From: CAWJPY01 sp963844865
GTDB lineage: Bacteria > Acidobacteriota > Thermoanaerobaculia > Thermoanaerobaculales > Sulfomarinibacteraceae
DNA: 64,000 nucleotides
Direction of reading: 5' to 3'
Assembly (NCBI GenBank): GCA_963844865.1
Contig: CAWJPY010000012.1
Span: 124,001 to 188,000 of the forward strand
Shown here: piece after piece, positions 57,304 through 64,000 of the stretch
How the letters are laid out: every line of letters begins with the position of its first letter
How positions within the stretch are numbered: position 1 is the stretch's first letter
Notes under the pieces: generated by a model
Told to the model about the DNA's origin: nothing
Databases searched by the model: none
The model's input: only the letters and a program-made list of their open reading frames with translations
Made by a program: the position numbers and the translations under genes

Positions 57304-57531
57304 ATGGCCAAGTACAAGATTGAGATCGACCGGGACGCCTGCATCAGTGACGGTCTGTGCGTCAACGAGGCGCCGGGGACCTTCGAGATGGACGACGACG
57401 ACATCGCCATCGTGATCGACCCCGAGGGCGACGACGCCGACACCATTCTCGAGGCGGCCCAGGCGTGCCCGTCGGAAGCCATCATCCTCTACGACGCCGA
57501 GACCGGCGAGAAGGTCTGGCCCGAAGACTGA
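57304..57531 (+). CDS. Single-cluster ferredoxin
   Basis: A 75-residue acidic ferredoxin. The cluster residues are Cys13, Asp16, Cys19 and Cys55 (CISDGLC, then ACP), so the second Cys of a normal 4Fe-4S motif is Asp. That pattern is found in ferredoxins holding a 3Fe-4S or an Asp-ligated 4Fe-4S cluster. The ribosome site AGAGGAG precedes a short spacer. A strong terminator follows at 57537. No partner P450 or oxidoreductase is adjacent. Confidence 0.88.
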   Translation: MAKYKIEIDRDACISDGLCVNEAPGTFEMDDDDIAIVIDPEGDDADTILEAAQACPSEAIILYDAETGEKVWPED

Positions 57532-57536
57532 GGGAA

Positions 57537-57559
57537 CGGGACGGGCGTCACCCGTCCCG
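57537..57559. terminator. Terminator hairpin after the ferredoxin gene
   Basis: CGGGACGGG (57537-57545) pairs exactly with CCCGTCCCG (57551-57559) across a 5-base loop, 5 bases after the stop codon. It is shared by two converging genes. Confidence 0.7.
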
Positions 57560-57673
57560 AGCAGCTTCCCAACACGAAGGTCCGCACGGCGGAGTGGGGG
57601 TGGCGGGTCCAGCCGCGACCGCGCTCCGTCCTGCGGGCTTTCCATTTTTCGGGCGGCGACGCGGGGCGGCAGC

Positions 57674-58186
57674 TCAGGCGGTGGTGGCGAGGCCCGACAG
57701 CCAACGCCGCCAGGCGAGGGTGGTCTCCTCAGGGGGAGCGGCCAAGAACTCGAGCGCCAGCTCGGCCACCCGCCGATCCGCAGGGGAGGCGGCGAGCACC
57801 AGCAGCACCTCGGGCACGACCGACGCCGGATCGTCCGCCGGCAGGTTGGGCAGGACCACGGCATCGACGATGGCGGCTGCCCAGCGGGACACGTCCGCGA
57901 ACGACGCGTCGCCTCGGCGCCAGGCGTCGATCTTCAGCGCCGCCTCCGCCCGGGTCGGCACCCGGACCTCTGCGTCGGACCCCATGCTCGTCCAGGGCCG
58001 GACGTGGTGGCCGAGGACCATCTCCTCGGCGAAGCAGCTCGGCGGCACCGCCGCCGCGAGCTCCTCGAGCCGCGCCTCCAGGCGCCGCCGCGCGAACGCC
58101 GCGGCCTGGCGCTCGCCTTCACTGCCGGGCGCTCCTTCCAGCGTCTCCACGGCGGCCAGCTTGGTGATCAGCTCGAAGCGGTCCAC
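57674..58186 (-). CDS. Hypothetical helical protein, 170 aa
   Basis: About 170 residues, mostly helical and Ala/Glu/Arg-rich, without membrane segments or recognised motifs. It contains PPSCFAEEMVLGHHVRPW and later a helix pair with PADRRVAELALEFLAAPPEE. The GTG at 58186 is chosen because sequence before it looks non-coding. It is convergent with the ferredoxin and divergent from the exported kinase-like gene. Codon use matches neighbouring genes, which supports it as real. No function can be given. Confidence 0.5.
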   Translation of the reverse strand: MDRFELITKLAAVETLEGAPGSEGERQAAAFARRRLEARLEELAAAVPPSCFAEEMVLGHHVRPWTSMGSDAEVRVPTRAEAALKIDAWRRGDASFADVSRWAAAIVDAVVLPNLPADDPASVVPEVLLVLAASPADRRVAELALEFLAAPPEETTLAWRRWLSGLATTA

Positions 58187-58314
58187 GTCTCTTATCGTAC
58201 CGCCGCCGCCCGCTCTGTGGGAGCCGGCGGGCGGGGGTTGACCGGGGCCACAACGCCGCCCATGATCGAAGCAGGACCATCGTGTGCGTCGAGGCAACCG
58301 GGAGGGAGTCGATC

Positions 58315-59229
58315 ATGAGCCGGGTAGGCCGTGGACGAGCGGGAACGGTGGCGATCCTGGCCGGCGTGGGCGTCTGTCTCGCGGCGGGGGGTGGGCCGAG
58401 GACGGCCCGCGCCGCCGGGCCCCGGGCGCCCGTGTGGTACGGGGCCGAGGGTGAAGCGCTTCCCTTCCAGGACGCGGCCGACATCGAGGACTTCCTGCGC
58501 GCTGCGGCGGTGGTGTCGGTGAAGGAGCTGTCGGTGGGGATCACCGGGCCGAAGAAGCTGCTCCTGGAGCGAGACGGGGTCCACGCCCACGCCGTGTTCA
58601 AGGACGTGGACAAGGTGAGCCGCGGCAAGACCGACCTGGACGGCTACGTCATCATCGACCTCAAGGACTCCCACCTCTTCGACTGTGCCGCCTACCAGCT
58701 CGACCGGCTGCTCGGCCTCGGCCGGGTGCCCCCGGCGGTGCCGCGGGACCTGGACGGCCGCTCCGGGACCGTGAGCCTCTGGATCGAGCACGCCATGACG
58801 GAGAAGGACCGCAGGGACCGCGGTCTCGAGCCCCCGGACCCGGCCCGCTGGGAGCAGCAGAAGCAGATCATGTACGTCTTCGACAACCTGATCGGCAACA
58901 CCGACCGCAACCTGGGCAACATCCTCATCGACCGCTCGTGGCGGCTGTGGCTCATCGACCACACCCGGGCCTTCGTCACCAGCCGCGCCCTGCCCGACCC
59001 CGGCCGCATCACCCGCTGCGAGCGGAACCTTTACGCCTCGTTGGAGGGGCTCGACGAGGCCGAGGTCACGAGCGCGCTCTCCCCCTACCTCAATAGGCGC
59101 GAGATCCGCGCCCTGCTGGCCCGCCGCGACGCCATTGTCAAGCGCCTCGACAAGGAGATCGCCGCCCGCGGTGCAGATGCCGTTCTCTACGACTTGGCGC
59201 CTTCCGGCCCGGAGCGCGACCACGACTAG
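58315..59229 (+). CDS. Exported PI-kinase/FAM20-like protein
   Basis: A 304-residue protein with a signal peptide (residues 1-33). The C-terminal half shows a kinase-like catalytic pattern: FDNLIGNTDRNLGNILID (Asp197 and Asn202) followed by LWLIDHTRAF (Asp215). An upstream AHAVFK (Lys96) could be the ATP-binding Lys. The order resembles the phosphatidylinositol-kinase/FAM20/HipA-like fold more than Hanks kinases. A periplasmic kinase would need an ATP source, so a degenerate or non-ATP role is also possible. The ATG at 58315 follows GGGAGGG. Confidence 0.6.
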   Translation: MSRVGRGRAGTVAILAGVGVCLAAGGGPRTARAAGPRAPVWYGAEGEALPFQDAADIEDFLRAAAVVSVKELSVGITGPKKLLLERDGVHAHAVFKDVDKVSRGKTDLDGYVIIDLKDSHLFDCAAYQLDRLLGLGRVPPAVPRDLDGRSGTVSLWIEHAMTEKDRRDRGLEPPDPARWEQQKQIMYVFDNLIGNTDRNLGNILIDRSWRLWLIDHTRAFVTSRALPDPGRITRCERNLYASLEGLDEAEVTSALSPYLNRREIRALLARRDAIVKRLDKEIAARGADAVLYDLAPSGPERDHD

Positions 59230-59268
59230 GCGGGCTCGGTCCCTTCCCTGCACGCTCGGTTCGGAGCG

Positions 59269-60222
59269 TCAGGGTTTGCGGCGATCCGGCGTCGACTGGT
59301 CGTCCCCAGCTTCGGATGGCGGCGCCTCGGTGTCGCGCCACACGGCGCCGGAGCGGGGCTGGATGGGCCGGCCGCGGTGGGCCGACCGCACCTGGGTGAG
59401 CTCGGCGCCGAGGAGCAGGATCATGGCCGAGTAGTAGACCCACACCAGGAGCAGGGCCAGGGAACCGGCGGCGCCGTAGGCGGAGCCGAGGTGGCTGTGG
59501 CCCAGGTAAGCGCCGATGAGGAACTGGCCGAGAACGAACAGGACGGCGGTCACGAAGGCGCCGATCCACACGTCCCGGGCCGCCACCTTGGCGTCGGGCA
59601 GGATCTTGAAGACGGCGGCGAACAGGAGGGTGATCACCGCCAGCGAGAACGCGGTGTGCAGGATCCACAGGAAGCCCCCGGAGAGACCGGCGGGGAGGGC
59701 GTCCGCGATGGCCTCGCTCGCGGCGGAGAGGGCGGCCGAGCTGACCATGGACACCAGGAGCAGGGCCGCGACGCCGACGAGCATGGCCAGGGAGAAGGCG
59801 CGTTTGATGAGCATGACCACGATGCCGCTGCGCTCGGGGTCGGGCCGGACGTCCCAGGCGCGGTTGAGGGCCTTCTGGAGCTGGACGAAGGCGCCGGTGG
59901 CGCCGAACAGCAACCCGGCGATGCCCAGGACGACCGTCACCGGGCCCCCGCTCCCCGGGCGCCGGGCGTGCTCCATCATGACCTGTCCCAGGCCGGCCGC
60001 GGGGCCGCCCACGGCCCCCCGCAGGCGCTCCTGGAGGAGGTGCTGGACCTGCTGGGTGTCCATGAACGAGCCGAGGAGCACGATGAGCAGCACCAGCAGG
60101 GGAGGCAGGGAGAAGACCGTGTAGTAGGACAGCGCGGCCGCGGTCTGCATGCACTCGTCCTCGGAGAACTCCGACAGGGTCTCCTTGATGAGGGCGAAAA
60201 GCGCCTTTGCCCTCGACGTCAT
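59269..60222 (-). CDS. YihY/virulence factor BrkB family membrane protein
   Basis: A 317-residue inner-membrane protein with six helices. The family signature AAALSYYTVFSLPPLLVLL (near residues 29-47) and the later GAYLGHSHLGSAYGAAGSL are intact. The family was once called RNase BN, but transport or export is now thought more likely. The soluble C-terminal tail is Pro/Arg-rich. The ATG at 60222 with GGAG upstream is preferred over the ATG at 60243. It is divergent from the TIGR02265-like genes. Confidence 0.85.
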   Translation of the reverse strand: MTSRAKALFALIKETLSEFSEDECMQTAAALSYYTVFSLPPLLVLLIVLLGSFMDTQQVQHLLQERLRGAVGGPAAGLGQVMMEHARRPGSGGPVTVVLGIAGLLFGATGAFVQLQKALNRAWDVRPDPERSGIVVMLIKRAFSLAMLVGVAALLLVSMVSSAALSAASEAIADALPAGLSGGFLWILHTAFSLAVITLLFAAVFKILPDAKVAARDVWIGAFVTAVLFVLGQFLIGAYLGHSHLGSAYGAAGSLALLLVWVYYSAMILLLGAELTQVRSAHRGRPIQPRSGAVWRDTEAPPSEAGDDQSTPDRRKP

Positions 60223-60526
60223 GTGTGCTCCGGCGTCCATCATCTGCCGTCCCGAGCATGAACCACGGCCGTCGCGGTCGCGATCGTGCGGTCCCCCAAC
60301 ACGGTCCCCGGGGAAGGTCCCGGGTCGAGATCGCGTCGTCGCTGTCCGTCCATTCTGTCACGGCCCGTCGTCGCGGCTCGCCCGTCTCCTGCCGGTCAGG
60401 GCCCAGCGACGGGGTCGGTCGTCCCCACACCGGCCCGCTTCCACCGTGGTAGGATGTCCGGGAGTTCTCGAGACGCGTTCCGATATGCGGCGGAGTGATT
60501 GAGACCGACGTGACGGTGAGGTGGGC

Positions 60527-61096
60527 ATGGCCAAGGTGAAGGGGACCATGATTCTCGGCCTGGTCAAGACCATCAGGGCGGACACCGGCAGCGCGTATGA
60601 CCCACGTCTGACGGACCAGGACCGAACGCTGATCGCGCGCCAGATCCTGCCGAGCTCGTGGTACCCGTTCGACCAGTTCAAGAGGATCTTCAACACCGTC
60701 ATGGAGGTGCTCGCCGGAGGCAACGCGGAGGTGGTCCGCACGATCGGCAGGAGCTACGGTCGCGACATCGTGCACTCCGTGTACAAGAACCTGGTCATCG
60801 AGGGCGATCCCATGGAGTCGTTGAAGAAGAACCAGATCGCCTTCAAGATGTTCTTCGACTTCGGCGAGTCCAGCTTCGAGCGGCTGTCCGACCACTCGGG
60901 GCGGGTCAGGATCGCGGGCTTCGACCCCGACTTCGAGCGCTTCTACTACATCCTCGCGGGTTGGCTGGAGGAGTGTCTCGAGCTGAGCGGCGCCAGGAAC
61001 GTGCGCTCGACCTTCACCTCGAGGAGCTGGCAAGGGGACCCGGACACCGTGGTCGAGTTCTCGTGGACGGCCCCGTCGTCGGCGAGCGGGCGCTGA
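60527..61096 (+). CDS. TIGR02265-like (DUF2378) protein 1
   Basis: A 189-residue soluble protein resembling the TIGR02265/DUF2378 family best known from Myxococcus. It starts VKGTMILGLVKTIRAD and contains LPSSWYPFDQFKRIF, GNAEVVRTIGRSYGRDI and FYYILAGWLEECLELSGA. No catalytic motif is visible. A close paralogue follows at 61295 and a more distant one lies at 61957 on the other strand, next to a sensor-type gene. The family may relate to small ligand-binding signalling folds, but this is unproven. Confidence 0.7.
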   Translation: MAKVKGTMILGLVKTIRADTGSAYDPRLTDQDRTLIARQILPSSWYPFDQFKRIFNTVMEVLAGGNAEVVRTIGRSYGRDIVHSVYKNLVIEGDPMESLKKNQIAFKMFFDFGESSFERLSDHSGRVRIAGFDPDFERFYYILAGWLEECLELSGARNVRSTFTSRSWQGDPDTVVEFSWTAPSSASGR

Positions 61097-61294
61097 CGGG
61101 CATCGCTGTCGGTCCGTGCCGATGAGGACGGAGCGGGCGACGACGGTGGCGCCCCCCAAGGGTCGGGACCTCGCGCCACTCCGCCACTCGCGACCCCCGC
61201 AGCGGGGCCATGGTAGCTTGGTGAAGGTGCCTTCGTGCAGCCTTTTCGCAATATGCTCTCGATTCGGCGGCGCGGCCAGGTCGCGGAGGTTCGG

Positions 61295-61843
61295 ATGGAC
61301 AGAGTGAAGGGAACCATGATGTTGGGGTTGGTGCGAGCCATCCGAGCGGACAAGACACGCTCCTGGGACACCTCCCTGTCCGACCAGGACCGCGAGGTCG
61401 TCGCCCGCCGGATCCTTCCCAGCTCCTGGTATCCCTTCGACGTCTACAAGAGGATCTTCGACGTCGTGATGCGGGTCTTCGCCAACAACGATCCGGAGGC
61501 GATCCGGAGGATCGGCAGGGAGTACGGGCGGGAGATCGTCGGCAGCGTGTACAGGAACCTGGTGATCCCCGGCAACCCCATGGAGTCGTTGAAGAAGAAC
61601 AAGATCGTGTTCAAGATGCTGTTCGACTTCGGCGACGTGGAGTTCGAGGCCACCTCGGAGAGGTCCGGACGGCTGGAGATCAGCGGCTTCGATCCCGGGT
61701 TCGAGGGGTTCTACTACATCTTCGCGGGCTGGACCGAGGAGTGCCTGGAGCTGAGCGGTGCCCGGGGAGTGAGAAGCACCTTCGTCGCGAGAAGCTGGAA
61801 GGGAGACCCGCAGACCGTCGTCGAGTTCTCGTGGGTCTCCTGA
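61295..61843 (+). CDS. TIGR02265-like (DUF2378) protein 2
   Basis: A 182-residue paralogue of the preceding gene, collinear with it throughout (VKGTMMLGLVRAIRAD, PSSWYPFDVYKRIF, NPMESLKKNKIVFKML, AGWTEECLELSGARGVRS). A conserved NPMESLKKN/DPMESLKKN block is shared only by these two. The ATG at 61295 follows GCGGAGG. The 198-base gap suggests separate transcription. Function unknown; duplication is clear. Confidence 0.7.
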   Translation: MDRVKGTMMLGLVRAIRADKTRSWDTSLSDQDREVVARRILPSSWYPFDVYKRIFDVVMRVFANNDPEAIRRIGREYGREIVGSVYRNLVIPGNPMESLKKNKIVFKMLFDFGDVEFEATSERSGRLEISGFDPGFEGFYYIFAGWTEECLELSGARGVRSTFVARSWKGDPQTVVEFSWVS

Positions 61844-61956
61844 GCGCCCGCCGCGAAGACGCAGCGATCTGGGGTGGACGGCGTCCGAGCCGGTCACTCA
61901 CCGACGACCGAAAAGGCTGGAGGACAGGATCGGGGGTGCGTCCGGGGCGGGAGGCG

Positions 61957-62511
61957 TCAGGACCAGCTGAAGACGTAGCGGCAGACGCTGCCCCCGAGGG
62001 CGCGGCACGTCTCCTCGGACACCATGATGTTCTTCGCGCCGCACATCTCCAGGGCCTGCTTGTACCACCCGACCACCGTCAGGCAGTCCATCTGGGAAAA
62101 CGTCTCGGCGTCGTAGGTGGTCATGACGCCGGAGGTGGGTCCGGTGGCCTCGTAGGTCCGGCGCCCCTTGTCGTAGTAGAACTGGTAGATGAGATTGGCC
62201 TTGGCCATGAACTCCTGGGGGTTGCCGGGAGCCAGCAGGCGCTTGTGCACGGTCGTGAGATTGGCCACGGCCGACGCCCTGCCGATCTCCTCGAAGACCT
62301 CGGTCCGACCGTGGCCGAGGACGGACACGATGGCGTCGTCGAGGCGTTTGGCCATGTCGAAGTCGAACCACGCGGAGTTGGTGACGATGCCCGTAAGCAC
62401 CTTGCGGTCGGCCTCGGGGAGCGCGGCCAGGACCCGCTCCCAGGGGTCGTCGCCGAACCGCTCCCTGACGAAGACCTCGCGCGCCTTGACGATGTTCCCC
62501 TTGACCTTCAT
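61957..62511 (-). CDS. TIGR02265-like (DUF2378) protein 3, divergent member
   Basis: A 184-residue protein with the same plan as the two genes at 60527 and 61295 but distant in sequence: MKVKGNIVKAREVFV, SAWFDFDMAKRLDDAI, RTEVFEEIGRASAVANL, APGNPQEFMAKANLIYQFYY, WYKQALEMCGAKN. It has additional Cys residues near the C-terminus (MDC, EMC, EETC, SVC). It is convergent with copy 2 and divergent from the sensor gene at 62699, from which it could receive a signal. Confidence 0.65.
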   Translation of the reverse strand: MKVKGNIVKAREVFVRERFGDDPWERVLAALPEADRKVLTGIVTNSAWFDFDMAKRLDDAIVSVLGHGRTEVFEEIGRASAVANLTTVHKRLLAPGNPQEFMAKANLIYQFYYDKGRRTYEATGPTSGVMTTYDAETFSQMDCLTVVGWYKQALEMCGAKNIMVSEETCRALGGSVCRYVFSWS

Positions 62512-62698
62512 GTCTCCGGCCTCGCAGGTGTCCTTCGCAGGCTACGCTACCAGTCCTCCCTCGGGGGGTCAATCGTCGCCTGCCGCCGCGGCCGCGGCCA
62601 CCTTCTCGGGTTGGGGAGCTGCTGGAGTATCATTTTTCTGGACACGGGAGACATGACACGGCCGCTTTGGAGTGACTGGCCCTGCGGGGATGTGCTCG

Positions 62699-64000
62699 AT
62701 GACTGATGACTCCAGCACCGTCGCCGAGATGAGGCGCGCGGCCGCGATCCTCGAGGTCGCGGCGGCCGCTGCCGCTGAGATCCTGAACCGGCCGCGGTGG
62801 GAGGAGGCCCTCGCGGCGATGCTGTCGCGGCTGGGGGAGGCCACCGGTTCGGCGCGCGTGGAGGTCGGCCAATGGCCCGGCGGGAATGGCGGCGACCACC
62901 GTCTGTGTCGGCGGTGGCGGTGGGCCCGCGGTCAGGCGTTCGAGTGGGAGACGTTGGCGGACAGGGAGCCTCCGGTGACCGATCCCGACCACTGGAAGGA
63001 GGAGCTGGCCCAGCGTCAGTGGATCCTGCTCTCCCGCGACGACGAGGGCGGCGGTGTCCGCGCCGGCCTTGACGCCCCCGGCCGCTGCCCGGTCGCGGTG
63101 GTCCCCATCCGGGCCGCGGACGGCCCCTGGGGGCGGCTCGTGGTGGTGGGTGCCCAGGACGGCATGGGGTGGACCGAGCGGGAAGCGTCCGCGCTGGTCG
63201 CGGTGGCCGACGTCCTCGGCGCCGGCGTTGGTTCCCGGCAGGGCCGGCAGCTGGCCCTCTACCTGGAGCAGGCGGTGGAGACCCTCAACGTGGGGGTCAC
63301 GGTGCGCGACTCGGAAGGGAGGATCCTCTATGCCAACCCGGCCGAGGCGGCCATGCACGGCTACACCCTGGAGGAGATGTCGGAGCTGTCGGCCAGGCAG
63401 CTCGCGCCGGAGCAGTACTGGCGCGTCGAGCGCCGGCCGGACTCGTCGTGGCTGCTGGGCTGGCAGCGCGAGCGGCTGAACCGCCGCAAGGACGGCTCCA
63501 TCTTTCCGGTCCAGCTCACGTCGGTGGCGCTTCGAGATGACGACGACAAGCCGGTGGCGGTGGCCACCATCTGCGAGGACATCAGCGATCGCAAGCAGAT
63601 CGAGGAGGCGCTGAGACGCTCGGAGGAGCACTATCGGGGCCTGTTCCACGCGGCCAAGGACGCCATCATCGTGCTCGACCCCGACGACTACCTCGTCCTG
63701 GACGTCAACCCCCGCGCCTGCCAGGTGTACGGCTACGGGCGAGCAGAGCTCGTGGGCATGTCGCTGCGCGCCATCTGCAGGGACTTCGCCAGGGAGAGGG
63801 ACCACATCGGCGAGGTCCTGGAGAGGGAGCCGGGACACAGCTTCGAGACCATCCATCGCGCCAAGGACGGCGTGGAGCTGGTGCTGGAGGTCACCGCCTC
63901 CGTGCTGCAGCAGGGGGGGCGCGACGTCATCCTCAGCATCAACCGCGACATCTCGGAGCGCAAGCTCGCCGAGGAGGCGTTGGAGACCTCGCGGGAGCAG
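62699..64000 (+). CDS. GAF-PAS-PAS sensor protein, 3' end outside the window
   Basis: An open frame of 434 codons continues past the right edge. Residues about 15-190 form a GAF-like domain (helix ILEVAAAAAAEILNRPRWEEA, later VVVGAQDGMGWTERE). Two PAS domains follow (TVRDSEGRILYANPAEAAMH; DAIIVLDPDDYLVLDVNPRA), each ending with a PAC-type strand and ISDRKQIEEAL or ISERKLAEEAL. A histidine kinase or GGDEF output is expected beyond the edge. The ATG at 62699 is preceded by GGGGA. Soluble, with no membrane segment. Confidence 0.8.
   Translation, partial: MTDDSSTVAEMRRAAAILEVAAAAAAEILNRPRWEEALAAMLSRLGEATGSARVEVGQWPGGNGGDHRLCRRWRWARGQAFEWETLADREPPVTDPDHWKEELAQRQWILLSRDDEGGGVRAGLDAPGRCPVAVVPIRAADGPWGRLVVVGAQDGMGWTEREASALVAVADVLGAGVGSRQGRQLALYLEQAVETLNVGVTVRDSEGRILYANPAEAAMHGYTLEEMSELSARQLAPEQYWRVERRPDSSWLLGWQRERLNRRKDGSIFPVQLTSVALRDDDDKPVAVATICEDISDRKQIEEALRRSEEHYRGLFHAAKDAIIVLDPDDYLVLDVNPRACQVYGYGRAELVGMSLRAICRDFARERDHIGEVLEREPGHSFETIHRAKDGVELVLEVTASVLQQGGRDVILSINRDISERKLAEEALETSREQ

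Noticed and set aside
59138..61897. A 919-codon open frame on the minus strand
   Set aside because: It runs opposite to the TIGR02265-like genes and out of frame with yihY; no domain is recognisable.

Overview
The window is 64 kb of very GC-rich DNA from a Gram-negative bacterium. Cytochrome-porin and TonB-receptor type outer-membrane pieces, lipoproteins, a Ser/Thr kinase joined to a TolB-like propeller, KaiC-like and TIGR02265-like signalling proteins, and a DsrMK-type Fe-S complex together suggest Acidobacteriota or a neighbouring deltaproteobacterial-type lineage. The phylum is an inference and is not settled. No rRNA, tRNA, CRISPR array or intact mobile element was found.

Layout. 0-0.5 kb: a 152-bp imperfect palindrome and 18 perfect copies of a 13-bp repeat. 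0.5-12.7 kb: aquaporin, APH/AAA fusion kinase, frameshifted penicillin acylase, ArnT-like glycosyltransferase, stand-alone AsnC domain, exported MsrB, UbiB kinase and LysE exporter. 12.7-17.3 kb: an electron-transport operon on the minus strand (cytochrome porin, Ig-anchored cytochrome c, four-helix membrane protein, Rieske protein, cytochrome b). 17.4-22.1 kb: a 17-heptad DUF202 protein, a cytidylate-kinase-like protein, a ClC channel with a TrkA-C domain, and an S41 protease. 22.2-26.8 kb: a TonB-receptor remnant, then a tandemly duplicated DsrM-like membrane gene, a Cys-rich HTH regulator and a DsrK-like Fe-S protein, with twin promoters that appear leaderless. 26.8-29.8 kb: zwf and gnd. 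30.3-35.7 kb: FabF-like synthase, ferritin-like protein, and a KaiC-like ATPase overlapping a hybrid histidine kinase. 36-41 kb: S15 hydrolase, lipoprotein and a broken MFS exporter. 41-47.8 kb: a signalling operon with a histidine kinase, TauE/SafE permease, TIGR02186 protein, a PPDK-like phosphotransfer protein fused to a receiver, and a free receiver. 48-64 kb: Nudix, PTP-like phosphatase, cytochrome lipoprotein, ALDH, MAPEG, several deletion remnants, Ap4A phosphorylase, ferredoxin, an exported kinase-like protein, YihY, three TIGR02265-like proteins, and a GAF/PAS sensor that runs off the end.

The two best candidates for an under-described system are the 41.0-47.8 kb operon, which joins a permease to an ATP-grasp/swivelling-His protein that lacks the PEP barrel and carries a receiver, and the duplicated DsrM / Cys-rich regulator / DsrK unit. 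Two further patterns run through the window. Convergent gene ends repeatedly hold mosaic copies of the same short intergenic repeats. Many reading frames are interrupted by frameshifts (densest at 39.4-43.1 kb) or by clean in-frame deletions. Some frameshifts sit in homopolymers and may be assembly errors.
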